Source of the DNA: Bradyrhizobium diazoefficiens
GTDB lineage: Bacteria; Pseudomonadota; Alphaproteobacteria; Rhizobiales; Xanthobacteraceae
Assembly: GCF_018131185.1 (NCBI RefSeq)
Contig: NZ_JAFCJE010000007.1
Location: 186,001-250,000 of the forward strand
Length of the DNA: 64,000 nt
Reading direction: 5' to 3'
The notes beneath the pieces were generated by a model. It was given only the letters and a program-made list of their open reading frames with translations. It was not told where the DNA came from and did not search any database. Both the position numbers and the translations under genes were made by a program. Of the stretch, positions 1 to 8,286 are shown in pieces; within the stretch, counting starts at the first letter, position 1, and the number at the start of each line of letters is the position of its first letter.

Positions 1-603
<603 letters not shown>

Positions 604-821
604 GGTCGGTTCCAGCTGGGTCGCGGGACGGTCTTGCCCCGGTGCGGCGGGCAGAGTGGTATCGGCTACGGGCGAAAACGCCAATAGCTTTGCAAGAGGG
701 TAATTAAATACCTCTTGACATCGAAAGTTGCTTGAGAGCCGATGATTTTCCAGGTCTCGCCACTTCGTATAGAAGCCGTCGGGAATACGCGGGGAGCGGG
801 CCTCCCGTTCGGAGCAAACGA
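604..821. promoter_or_regulatory. Divergent intergenic region between uxs and rfbF with an inverted repeat around two -35-like boxes
   Basis: This 218-bp spacer must hold the promoters of both flanking genes. Around an AT-rich core there is a 7-bp inverted repeat, CAAGAGG at 693-699 and CCTCTTG at 711-717, separated by 11 bp. The outer edges of the repeat form -35-like hexamers pointing outward: TTGACA at 715-720 on the plus strand and TTGCAA at 690-695 on the minus strand. Convincing -10 boxes at 17 bp are not visible, so the exact promoters are uncertain. A GGAGC Shine-Dalgarno (811-815) precedes the rfbF ATG at 822. Confidence 0.35.
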
Positions 822-1592
822 ATGAAAGTCGTAATTCTTGCAGGGGGCCTCGGCACGCGAATCGCGGAGGAGACCAGCACGCGACCAAAGCCGATGGTGG
901 AGATCGGCGGGCGGCCCATCTTGTGGCACATCATGAAGATCTACAGCCATTACGGCTTCCATGATTTCGTGATCTGCCTTGGCTACAAGGGCTTCATGAT
1001 CAAGGAGTACTTCGCGAACTATTTCCTGCACATGTCCGACGTGACCTTTCACATCGCCGAGAACCGGATGGAAGTGCATCGCGAAACCGCCGAGCCGTGG
1101 CGGGTCACGCTGGTGGACACCGGCGAGGACACCCAGACCGGCGGCCGGTTGAAGCGGGTGCTGTCCTACGTCGCGGACGAGCCCTTCTTCGCATTGACCT
1201 ATGGCGACGGTGTCGCCGACATCGACCTTGCCGCCGAGATCGCTTTCCACAAGGCGCATGGGCGCCGCGCCACCGTTTCGGTGGTGCGGCCGGCCAAGCG
1301 CTTCGGCGCGATCGCGATCGAGGGTGACCGGGTCGTCAATTTCGAGGAAAAGCCCAATGACGATGGCGGCTGGATCAATGGCGGTTTCTTTCTATTGTCG
1401 CCATCGGTCGGCGAGCTGATCGCAGACGACAACACGATCTGGGAGCGCGAGCCGATGGAGCAACTGGTGCGCGGTGACGATCTGCGCGCCTATGTGCATC
1501 CCGGCTTCTGGCACCCGATGGACTCGCTGCGCGATCGCAACTTCCTCGAGGGCGAATGGGCCAGCAACCGCGCCAAATGGAGGATCTGGTGA
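822..1592 (+). CDS. rfbF: Glucose-1-phosphate cytidylyltransferase
   Basis: Forms CDP-D-glucose from CTP and glucose 1-phosphate, the committed step to CDP-activated dideoxy and branched sugars. The nucleotidyltransferase signature LAGGLGTR is at residues 6-13, followed by STRPKPMVEIGGRPI, which contains the catalytic and phosphate-binding residues; GYKGFMIKEYF and NGGFFLL are typical of the RfbF/DdhA subgroup. At 256 residues it has the usual family length. The start at 822 is chosen because the protein then begins MKVVILAGG, as in homologues, and is preceded by GGAGC; the reading frame continues upstream without similarity. It overlaps rfbG at GTGA, so the two are probably translationally coupled. 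Very likely cytosolic. Confidence 0.93.
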   Translation: MKVVILAGGLGTRIAEETSTRPKPMVEIGGRPILWHIMKIYSHYGFHDFVICLGYKGFMIKEYFANYFLHMSDVTFHIAENRMEVHRETAEPWRVTLVDTGEDTQTGGRLKRVLSYVADEPFFALTYGDGVADIDLAAEIAFHKAHGRRATVSVVRPAKRFGAIAIEGDRVVNFEEKPNDDGGWINGGFFLLSPSVGELIADDNTIWEREPMEQLVRGDDLRAYVHPGFWHPMDSLRDRNFLEGEWASNRAKWRIW

Positions 1593-2653
1593 CGGATCCG
1601 GCATTCTGGCGCGGCAAGAAGGTCTTCCTCACCGGCCACACCGGCTTCAAGGGGGCGTGGGCCTCGCTGCTGCTGCGCCGTTTCGGGGCTGACGTCTACG
1701 GCTATGCGCTGCCGCCGACACACCAATCCGCGCTGTTCATCACGGCGCGCATCGCCGACGACATCAGGCACCGCGTGGCCGACATCCGGGATCTCCCGAC
1801 CTTGCGCGCCGCAATGGCGGAGGCCGAGCCCGATATCGTCATCCATATGGCGGCGCAAGCGCTGGTTCGCCCCTCCTATGAAGAGCCTGTCGAGACCTTC
1901 GCGACCAACGTGATGGGCACGGTACATGTGCTGGAGGCGGCGCGGCATCTGCGCTCGGTGCAGGTGATCCTGAACGTCACCAGCGACAAGTGCTACGAGA
2001 ACAACGGTACAGGCGCCGCCTTCGGCGAGGGCGACCGGCTCGGCGGTGACGATCCCTACAGCAACAGCAAGGCCTGTGCCGAGCTCGTGACTCATTCCTA
2101 CCGCCACAGCTTCTTCAACACGAGCGGCGCGGCGCGCGTCGCGACCGCGCGTGCCGGCAACGTGTTCGGCGGCGGTGACTGGGCGCGCGACCGCCTGGTG
2201 CCCGATGCGATGCAGGCCTTCCTGGCAGGCGAGGCGCTCCGCATCCGCAATCCCAATTCGGTGCGGCCCTGGCAGCACGCACTCGATCCGGTGCTCGGCT
2301 ATCTCTCGCTGGTCGAGCGATTGGCGGGCGATGAACGTTTCGTCGGGGGCTGGAATTTCGGACCGGATACCGCAAGCGAGGTGTCGGTCGGGACGGTGGT
2401 CGATCGCCTGATCGCGCTGTGGGGCGACGGCGCGCGGTGGACGGCCGATTCCGGACCGCATCCGTACGAAGCTGCCTATCTCAGGCTTGATTGCGCAAAG
2501 GCGCGGAACGAACTCGGCTGGACGCCCCGGCTCGATCTGGCACAGGGCCTTCGCTTGACTGTCGATTGGTACAAGGCGCTACGCGAAGGCCGGGACCTGC
2601 GCAGCTTCTCGCTCGATCAGCTCGATCAGGTCGCTGGCGCCCTGCAGGCCTGA
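1589..2653 (+). CDS. rfbG: CDP-glucose 4,6-dehydratase
   Basis: Converts CDP-glucose to CDP-4-keto-6-deoxyglucose, the branch point for CDP-dideoxy and CDP-branched sugars. The protein shows FWRGKKVFLTGHTGFKG (NAD-binding glycine motif) at its N-terminus, a TSDKCYEN segment matching the RfbG active-site strand, and YSNSK as the catalytic YxxxK. About 354 residues, normal for RfbG. I chose the GTG at 1589 because GGAGG lies at 1579-1583 with ideal spacing and the start overlaps the rfbF stop as GTGA; an in-frame ATG at 1577 is the alternative. It ends directly against the stop codon of the opposing kinase gene, with no intergenic base. The rfbF-rfbG pair is diagnostic of a CDP-sugar pathway. 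Confidence 0.93.
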   Translation: MTDPAFWRGKKVFLTGHTGFKGAWASLLLRRFGADVYGYALPPTHQSALFITARIADDIRHRVADIRDLPTLRAAMAEAEPDIVIHMAAQALVRPSYEEPVETFATNVMGTVHVLEAARHLRSVQVILNVTSDKCYENNGTGAAFGEGDRLGGDDPYSNSKACAELVTHSYRHSFFNTSGAARVATARAGNVFGGGDWARDRLVPDAMQAFLAGEALRIRNPNSVRPWQHALDPVLGYLSLVERLAGDERFVGGWNFGPDTASEVSVGTVVDRLIALWGDGARWTADSGPHPYEAAYLRLDCAKARNELGWTPRLDLAQGLRLTVDWYKALREGRDLRSFSLDQLDQVAGALQA

Positions 2654-3538
2654 TTAGCCCGGCAGATGGAGGATCTCAGTGATGCGGTCCTCTGCCGACA
2701 CCGCGTGCTTCAGGTGCTCGTCCGACAAGACTGCCAGATAGGATTTGAGCAGGACGACGAGCACGAGGATGGCGCGCTCGACGTCGGGCGAAAGGCCGGT
2801 TCGGCCGAAAGCGGCCGTCTGCAGGCACGGCCGGTTCTCCATGAAAGTCAGCCAATAGAGGTAGTCGTAGCCGGCGATCCCGCGGAATGCGTCTTCCCAG
2901 TCGATGACGCACGGTGCGGTTCCCTGGAGCATGATGTTCTTCGGTCCGAAATCGCCATGACAGAGCGCCTCGGGCAAATTCGCGTGACGATCCCCGAGCA
3001 GCGCGATCAGTCTGTGGACTTCGGCCGCGGTGGCCTGCTCCAGCAGACGGCGGCTCGCAAGGGTCTTCAGAGCCACTGCGGCAGCAGCCAGATAGAGTTC
3101 GAACGAGGCAAGCCCATTCGGCCGCCAGCCCTTGAGCCGCTCACTGCATGCCTCTGCCATTGCAGCGGCATCAGCGGGCTCTATCGGGCCGGCCGGCGGC
3201 GTGAGCGCGGGCATCGTGAGGCAGAGCCGCGCCGTTCCATCCGCGAGCGGGATCTCGAAACGGTCGAGCACGATCATGTCGCCGTAGAGCTGCTCGAGGA
3301 TGTCGGCTTCCTTGGCGAGGTTGGCACGCGCGCCCGGCAGATGCGTCTTCAAGAAGCGCTTTTCGCCGGAGATGTCTACATCGTAGCAGGCACCGAGCGT
3401 GCCGCCAGGGGCCGCCATGACGGCGGCGTTGCGGTCGAAGGATTGCAGATGTCGCCGCAGCGCGGGCAGGAGCTGCGCGCGATCGGCAGCGATGTCGGGG
3501 CGGTCGCGGGTTTCGAAGAACGCGATCTTACTCAGCAC
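2654..3538 (-). CDS. Aminoglycoside-phosphotransferase-fold (APH/choline kinase-like) small-molecule kinase
   Basis: Protein-kinase-fold enzyme that phosphorylates a small hydroxylated substrate. The Brenner-type catalytic loop CHGDFGPKNIM (catalytic Asp, metal-binding Asn) is near residue 190 and the metal-binding VIDWEDA near residue 212. The N-terminal lobe contains KRFLKTHLPG, where a Lys could contact ATP. The start is a GTG at 3538 that overlaps the end of the sulfotransferase-like gene by 11 bp, so both are probably one transcript. In a polysaccharide locus it may phosphorylate a sugar or a sugar substituent, but the substrate cannot be read from the sequence; there is no reason to propose antibiotic resistance. 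Confidence 0.75.
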   Translation of the reverse strand: MLSKIAFFETRDRPDIAADRAQLLPALRRHLQSFDRNAAVMAAPGGTLGACYDVDISGEKRFLKTHLPGARANLAKEADILEQLYGDMIVLDRFEIPLADGTARLCLTMPALTPPAGPIEPADAAAMAEACSERLKGWRPNGLASFELYLAAAAVALKTLASRRLLEQATAAEVHRLIALLGDRHANLPEALCHGDFGPKNIMLQGTAPCVIDWEDAFRGIAGYDYLYWLTFMENRPCLQTAAFGRTGLSPDVERAILVLVVLLKSYLAVLSDEHLKHAVSAEDRITEILHLPG

Positions 3539-4481
3539 GATAGAGCTGGCTCAGATAGTCGATCCGGTCGTAGCCGAAATGACGGGCGAGGGCTGCGGTG
3601 CCCTGCGCGATCTGCCTGCGCTCATCGTCCGAGAGTTCCTGGATCACGGCCTGGTTGTAGTCCCTTGTGCTCTTGAGCACGGTTCCCCAGGGTGCGATGG
3701 AGTCCTTGATCTCGACCCCGTTCCAGCTCGGATAGAGCATGCTGTCCGCGAAAGGCACGCCGATGAATCCGGCCGCCTCGGTCATGAACTTGCGCTTGTC
3801 GTCCACGAGGTCCTCGTAACGGAAGATGCGCACGTTCTCCGGGTACATCCTGGCAAACATCTCGACTGTCGAGTGATAGATGTTCCAGGTGATCAGGTAT
3901 TTGGACAGCGGCTGCGGGAACGGGCGGCGCTTGGTGTCTCGGTAGGCCGAGAATGGATTGCGCACGATGTGCAGGATGCGGATGTTGGGAAAGTCGCGCA
4001 CCATGCGATCGGCATCGATCCCGATGGCGGGGGAGTAGCCGACATGAACCATGTCCGGCCGCGGCTTGGTGTAGTAGTTCTCCCAGGCTGCGAAGGTCGC
4101 GCGGAAGAAGGCCTCGACCACCTGACGGCGGAAGATGGGCGGCTGGCCGACGATCCGGGCGAACTCGGCCATCCGCTTCTTCTCGTCCATGACGCAATCC
4201 GCATCGCGGAACTTGGAGCCATTGCGCTTGCGCAGGAAGGTCTTCAGCTCCTCGTCGATCATCTGCTCGTAGAGCTCGATCGCCGTCAGCCCCTCCGGGA
4301 ATTCGGGATAGCGGTACTGGACGCGCTCGACCGAAGCCAGGAAGTCGTTGAAGTTCCGATTGCCGAGCTGCGATTCGAAGGGATAGACGAGCAGGTCGGG
4401 ATGGCCGTCGAAGTGACGATGGGTGACGTTTCCGCCGTGCTCGAAGCCCGCGGAAATCATGGCCAGCCTGAAGTCGTTCAT
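3528..4481 (-). CDS. Sulfotransferase-family protein (divergent)
   Basis: Probably transfers a sulfuryl group from PAPS to a carbohydrate. The best evidence is the 3'-phosphate-binding segment ILHIVRNPFSAYRDTKR near residue 170, with the RNP core typical of the family, and the later downstream pattern RIFRYEDLVDD. The N-terminal 5'-phosphosulfate loop, normally rich in Gly/Ser/Thr, is atypical here (SAGFEHGGNVTHRHFDGHP). The protein has 317 residues, with no signal peptide or membrane segment. It is the first gene of a two-gene minus-strand unit with the APH-like kinase, and is divergent from the epimerase gene at 4649. If the loop is not functional it could be a sulfotransferase-fold protein of other function. 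Confidence 0.65.
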   Translation of the reverse strand: MNDFRLAMISAGFEHGGNVTHRHFDGHPDLLVYPFESQLGNRNFNDFLASVERVQYRYPEFPEGLTAIELYEQMIDEELKTFLRKRNGSKFRDADCVMDEKKRMAEFARIVGQPPIFRRQVVEAFFRATFAAWENYYTKPRPDMVHVGYSPAIGIDADRMVRDFPNIRILHIVRNPFSAYRDTKRRPFPQPLSKYLITWNIYHSTVEMFARMYPENVRIFRYEDLVDDKRKFMTEAAGFIGVPFADSMLYPSWNGVEIKDSIAPWGTVLKSTRDYNQAVIQELSDDERRQIAQGTAALARHFGYDRIDYLSQLYRAE

Positions 4482-4621
4482 GCGTCTACCCCTGCGTCGT
4501 CGAACCTCGGTCCGGCCCTCCGTTTAGCCGCATGGGCCGGATAATCAAGTTCGGATCGCCGTTCAGCCGTGCCGGGAGAGGGACCGGGCAGGGGGAGTTG
4601 CGGAAGCGCGACATTGACGGG

Positions 4622-4644
4622 CCCGGGTAGCTGATCTACCCGGG
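4622..4644 (+). promoter_or_regulatory. Inverted repeat covering the Shine-Dalgarno of the CDP-sugar epimerase gene
   Basis: A perfect 9-bp inverted repeat, CCCGGGTAG at 4622-4630 and CTACCCGGG at 4636-4644, with a 5-nt loop. The only purine-rich ribosome-binding candidate for the ATG at 4649 (GGGG, 4642-4645) lies in the 3' arm, so in RNA the hairpin would mask it. Alternatively this is a dyad operator. A TTGACG box sits just upstream at 4614-4619. Confidence 0.45.
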
Positions 4645-4648
4645 GTTT

Positions 4649-5566
4649 ATGCGTGTTTTTGCCACCGGTGCGAGCGGTTTCCTGGGCTCCTATCTCGTCG
4701 CGGACCTCTTGGCGCGCGGGCACGAGGTGGCCGTGCTGTTGCGGCCGGCAAGTTCCTATTGGCGCCTGGGGGAGCTTCGTAACCGGCTGCACGTGATCCC
4801 GGGCAGTCTGGAGCATCCGGACGGGCTGCGTGCAGCACTCGGGGCGTTCGCGCCCGAGGCGGTCGTGCACATGGCCTGGCGCGGCGTCGCAGGCAGCGAT
4901 CGCAACAGTCCGGTTCAGGCCGTCAATGTGGCCGATACGGTGGACCTCGTCGAACTCGCCGCCCAGGCCGGCGCCAGGATCTTCGTCGGAGCCGGTTCGC
5001 AGGCGGAATACGGACCCTATGATCGCGCGATCCGGGAGGACGATGTGCCGCGGCCGACGACGTTGTACGGCATGGCCAAGCTGGCGGCCGGATCGATGTC
5101 GATGCGCCTGTGCGAGGAGCGCGGGCTGCGGGCAGCGTGGCTCCGGATCTTCTCGACATACGGCCCGAAGGATGCCGACCACTGGCTGATCCCGAGCATG
5201 ATTCGGAACTTGCGCTCCGGGCATCCCATGGCGCTGACGGCTTGTGAGCAGCGCTGGGGATTTCTGCACGCGCGCGATGCTGCCAGCGCTTTCCGCCTGG
5301 CGATCACGCATGATGCGGCGAGCGGCATCTTCAATGTCGGCAGTGCGGACGCACCGCCGCTGCGCGAGACCGTGACGCGGCTGCGCGATCTGATTGACCC
5401 GGGTGCTGCTCTCGGCTTCGGCGAGTTGGCGTATCGGCCCGATCAGGTTATGGTCCTGGCTGCGGACGTTTCGCGCATGCTCGCCTTGGGCTGGAAGCCC
5501 GAAGTGCCGTTGGATGAGGGATTACGCGAGACGGTAGACTGGCATGACGCGACCAAATCTTCCTGA
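4649..5566 (+). CDS. NAD(P)-dependent epimerase/dehydratase, probably acting on CDP-4-keto-6-deoxy sugars
   Basis: Extended SDR of 305 residues with the N-terminal nucleotide loop FATGASGFLGSYL (residues 4-16), a VGAGSQAEYGPYD strand in the position of the catalytic Ser/Thr, and YGMAK as YxxxK near residue 142. The C-terminal half has the RIFSTYGPKD and WGFLHARDAA segments shared with CDP-paratose/CDP-abequose synthase-like and dTDP-sugar reductases. It overlaps the transketolase gene by 23 bp and is close to rfbFG, so the likely role is reduction or epimerisation of CDP-4-keto-6-deoxyglucose or a product carrying an added carbon unit. The precise stereochemistry is not readable. Confidence 0.78.
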   Translation: MRVFATGASGFLGSYLVADLLARGHEVAVLLRPASSYWRLGELRNRLHVIPGSLEHPDGLRAALGAFAPEAVVHMAWRGVAGSDRNSPVQAVNVADTVDLVELAAQAGARIFVGAGSQAEYGPYDRAIREDDVPRPTTLYGMAKLAAGSMSMRLCEERGLRAAWLRIFSTYGPKDADHWLIPSMIRNLRSGHPMALTACEQRWGFLHARDAASAFRLAITHDAASGIFNVGSADAPPLRETVTRLRDLIDPGAALGFGELAYRPDQVMVLAADVSRMLALGWKPEVPLDEGLRETVDWHDATKSS

Positions 5567-6362
5567 GCCGAAAGAATTCGCACGACGCATTCGAGCGCAG
5601 GCGTTGCGTATGGTGCATGCCGCCAAGGCTTCGCATATCGGCGGCTGCCTCTCGATGGCGGACATCCTGGCGGTGCTCTACACGCGGATCCTGCGCATCG
5701 ATCCGGCTGATCCGCAAGCAGCAAGCCGCGATCGCTTCGTTCTCAGCAAGGGCCACGCCACGGCGATCATGTACGCCGCCCTCGCCGAAAGCGGTTTCTT
5801 TTCCCCGGCAGAGCTCGACACCTATTGCCGCGACGGATCGATCTTCACCGGACACGTCAGCCATGCCGTGCCCGGCGTCGAGGTCTCCACGGGCTCGCTC
5901 GGCCATGGTCTGCCGATTGCAATCGGCATGGCGATAGCCGCGCGAACGGCGGGTGCTGGCAGCCGCGTTTTCTGCCTGCTCAGCGACGGCGAATGCGACG
6001 AGGGCTCGAACTGGGAGGGCATCCTGTTCGCGCCCCATCACAAGCTCGATAATCTCTGCGTCATCGTCGATTTCAACAAGATCCAGAGTTTTGGCTCGGT
6101 CGCCGAGGTGTTGAACCTCGATCCGTTTGCCGAGAAATGGAAGGCGTTCGGCTGGCAGGTCGAGGAGATCGACGGCCACGATCTCACTGCGCTCGAGCAT
6201 GTGCTGGGAGGTGTGCCGACGGCGTCGGGCCGGCCGACGGTCGTGATCGCGCACACCGTGAAGGGCAAGGGCGTGAGCTTCATGGAGAACAAGCTCGAAT
6301 GGCACTACCGCTCGCCTTCTGATGAGCTGCTCGCGCAGGCGTTGGCCGAGGTTGGCGCATGA
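5544..6362 (+). CDS. Transketolase, N-terminal (thiamine diphosphate-binding) subunit
   Basis: First half of a split transketolase: binds the thiamine diphosphate pyrophosphate and Mg2+. Visible are AKASHIGGCLSMADIL near the N-terminus, SKGHAT, the STGSLGHGLPIAIGMA segment, and the ThDP motif beginning SDGECDEGSNWEG and ending DFNK. 272 residues, the normal size of such halves. It overlaps the epimerase upstream by 23 bp and the C-terminal subunit by 4 bp (ATGA), so all three are one translation-coupled unit after rfbFG. Split transketolases inside polysaccharide loci are thought to move two-carbon ketol units onto sugar nucleotides rather than to serve central metabolism; that role is inferred here from context. 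Confidence 0.9.
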   Translation: MTRPNLPEPKEFARRIRAQALRMVHAAKASHIGGCLSMADILAVLYTRILRIDPADPQAASRDRFVLSKGHATAIMYAALAESGFFSPAELDTYCRDGSIFTGHVSHAVPGVEVSTGSLGHGLPIAIGMAIAARTAGAGSRVFCLLSDGECDEGSNWEGILFAPHHKLDNLCVIVDFNKIQSFGSVAEVLNLDPFAEKWKAFGWQVEEIDGHDLTALEHVLGGVPTASGRPTVVIAHTVKGKGVSFMENKLEWHYRSPSDELLAQALAEVGA

Positions 6363-7282
6363 GAACGACGTTCATCGAGAGCCTGTCGCAGGCCGCGAGC
6401 GAGAACCCCGACATCTGGCTGCTCTGCGGCGATCTCGGCTACTCCGTGCTGGAGCCGTTTGCGGCGAAGTTTCCCGATCGCTATCTCAATGTCGGTGTTG
6501 CCGAACAGAACATGGCCGGCATCGCCGCCGGCATCGCGCTGTCGGGCAAGACGGTCTTCATCTATTCGATCGGAAATTTTCCGACGTTGCGCTGCCTCGA
6601 GCAACTCCGTAACGACGTCTGCTACCATGGTGCCGACGTCAAGGTCGTGGCGGTGGGCGCCGGCTATGCCTATGGCAGCCAGGGCTACACCCATCATGCG
6701 CTGGAGGATGCGGGGATCATGTCGATGCTGCCGGGCATCGAGGTGTTCGTACCCTGCGATCCCTCTGAGGTGCGGGCTGCGACGCGTCTGATCGCAACGA
6801 GCGGCAAGCCATCCTACCTGCGGCTCAGCCGTCAGGGAGAGCCGACTCTCGGCGCCGCCGTGACCGACCTGCGCAAGCCCAGGGTTTTGCGTGACGGACG
6901 GGATGTCGTCATCCTTGCGTCGGGGCCGATTGCATCGCGCGCGCTGGATGCCGCCGGCGAACTCGCCAGGCGGGGGTGCGGCGTCGGTGTCGTCAGCGTC
7001 TCCTGTCTGAAGCCGCTCGACGAGCTCGCGATCCGCGACGTCGTGCGCGATGCCTCCCTCATCGTGACGCTGGAAGAGCATATTCTGCGCGGCGGCCTGT
7101 TCAGCCTGGTGGCGGGCGCGTTTGCCGGCGACGCAGTCCGGCCGCCGATCACGGGCATGGGCATTCCCGAGCAGGGCGGCAAGACCTCGCAGGCGGGGTC
7201 GCGAGAGGCGCTGCTTGATGCCGCCGGCCTTTCAGCCGAGGCGATCGTCGCGCGGATCGAGCAGTCGCTGGCGAAGCTCTGA
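6359..7282 (+). CDS. Transketolase, C-terminal (pyrimidine-binding and C-terminal domain) subunit
   Basis: Second half of the split transketolase, 307 residues. The segment NVGVAEQNMAGIAAGIAL near residue 45 carries the catalytic Glu that activates thiamine diphosphate. Next come the pyrimidine-domain strings AYGSQGYTHHALEDAG and MLPGIEVFVPCDPSE, then the C-terminal regulatory fold with VVSVSCLKPLD and TLEEHILRGGLF. It must pair with the preceding subunit to form active sites. It is the last plus-strand gene of the CDP-sugar block and converges on a glycosyltransferase gene 13 bp away, with a hairpin between. Confidence 0.9.
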   Translation: MRTTFIESLSQAASENPDIWLLCGDLGYSVLEPFAAKFPDRYLNVGVAEQNMAGIAAGIALSGKTVFIYSIGNFPTLRCLEQLRNDVCYHGADVKVVAVGAGYAYGSQGYTHHALEDAGIMSMLPGIEVFVPCDPSEVRAATRLIATSGKPSYLRLSRQGEPTLGAAVTDLRKPRVLRDGRDVVILASGPIASRALDAAGELARRGCGVGVVSVSCLKPLDELAIRDVVRDASLIVTLEEHILRGGLFSLVAGAFAGDAVRPPITGMGIPEQGGKTSQAGSREALLDAAGLSAEAIVARIEQSLAKL

Positions 7283-7283
7283 C

Positions 7284-7311
7284 GCCGCCTGCGCATCATG
7301 CGCCAGACGGC
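7284..7311. terminator. Hairpin between convergent transketolase and glycosyltransferase genes
   Basis: An imperfect dyad (GCCGCCTGCGCA / TGCGCCAGACGGC) centred on TCA at 7296-7298, which is the stop codon of the opposing glycosyltransferase. It could act as a bidirectional terminator, but there is no T-tract, so intrinsic termination is uncertain. Confidence 0.35.
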
Positions 7312-8258
7312 GGCGAGGGATCGAAATTGACGCGCTCGCGCTCGAACACAACGGGCTTCTCGCGCACCTGTCCGTAGATCGCGAGGACGTACTCGCCGAT
7401 CATGCCCATGAAAAACAGCTGCACGCCGCCGAAGAAGAACATGGCGACGATCAGCGTGATGATGCCGGGCTCGGCGAGCTGCCGGTACAGAATCAGGCCG
7501 ACCACGAAATTGACGATGGCGTAACCGACGCTCAGCGCCGAGATCAGAAAACCCGCGAGCAGCCCGAAGCGGACCGGTGCCGTGGTGAAGGACACCAGTC
7601 CGTTGAGGCCCTGGTCGATCAGCGCGCCGGCGCGGTTCTTGGACAATCCCTTCTTGCGCTGGCGCCAGGTGTAGGGGACGCCGACGGCGCGGCCGCCGCA
7701 TTCGAACGTCATCATCCGCATGAACGGATATGTGTCGCGAACGTGCCGCATGGCCTCGACCACGCGCCGGTCGACGAGCTGGAAGTCGCCGACGCCGGGC
7801 GGAACGTTGACCTCGGAGAAGCGGGTCAGCAGGCGGTAATAGGCGTTGCGGATGCCGCGCATCAGCCGCCCTTCCTCGCGCACCGCGCGGATGCCGTAGA
7901 CGATCTCGTATCCGGCTTCCCACAGCTTGACGAATTCGGGAAGCAATTCGGGTGGATCCTGCAGGTCGGCCGGCATGAACAGAAGGACAGCGTCGCCGCG
8001 CGAGGCCATCACGCCGTTGAAAGTGTTGCGCAGCGGGCCGAAGTTACGCGCGTTGACGATGATCTTCACCGCGGGGTCCTGTGCAGCGATCTCGCGCAGG
8101 ATCTCGACCGTGCGATCGTCGGAAGCGTTATCACAGAAGATGTGCTCGCGCCGATAGCCCTGGAGCTCGGCGTCGAAGATCTTCCGGATCGCATCATAGC
8201 AATCCCTGACGTTGAGCTCTTCATTATAGCAGGGCGTGATGACGCTGATTGTTTTCAC
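7296..8258 (-). CDS. Family 2 glycosyltransferase of the polyprenyl-phosphate sugar transferase type (DPM1/GtrB-like)
   Basis: Would load a sugar onto undecaprenyl phosphate at the inner face of the membrane. The N-terminus has the GT-A fold start SVITPCYNEELNV and DNASDDRT; ADLQDPPEL near residue 100 is the metal/nucleotide DxD-like motif typical of DPM1/GtrB enzymes. Two hydrophobic segments near residues 230-290 would anchor it. The GTG at 8258 is preferred (protein begins VKTISVITP); the longer frame begins only with TTG at 8282. It directly follows the large membrane protein gene (28 bp), and this pair, GtrB-like plus polytopic protein, recalls O-antigen side-chain modification systems. 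Confidence 0.82.
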   Translation of the reverse strand: MKTISVITPCYNEELNVRDCYDAIRKIFDAELQGYRREHIFCDNASDDRTVEILREIAAQDPAVKIIVNARNFGPLRNTFNGVMASRGDAVLLFMPADLQDPPELLPEFVKLWEAGYEIVYGIRAVREEGRLMRGIRNAYYRLLTRFSEVNVPPGVGDFQLVDRRVVEAMRHVRDTYPFMRMMTFECGGRAVGVPYTWRQRKKGLSKNRAGALIDQGLNGLVSFTTAPVRFGLLAGFLISALSVGYAIVNFVVGLILYRQLAEPGIITLIVAMFFFGGVQLFFMGMIGEYVLAIYGQVREKPVVFERERVNFDPSPPSGA

Positions 8259-8286
8259 GTTCGCATCTCTCGAGAAGGGCAAATGT

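Noticed and set aside
604..821. JUMPstart/ops element for an RfaH-type antiterminator upstream of rfbF
   Set aside because: No GGCGGTAG core was found here or before the other long operons.
2666..4544. Long plus-strand frames over the kinase and sulfotransferase genes
   Set aside because: The minus-strand products carry HGDFGPKN and RNPFSAYRD motifs; the plus-strand translations show none.
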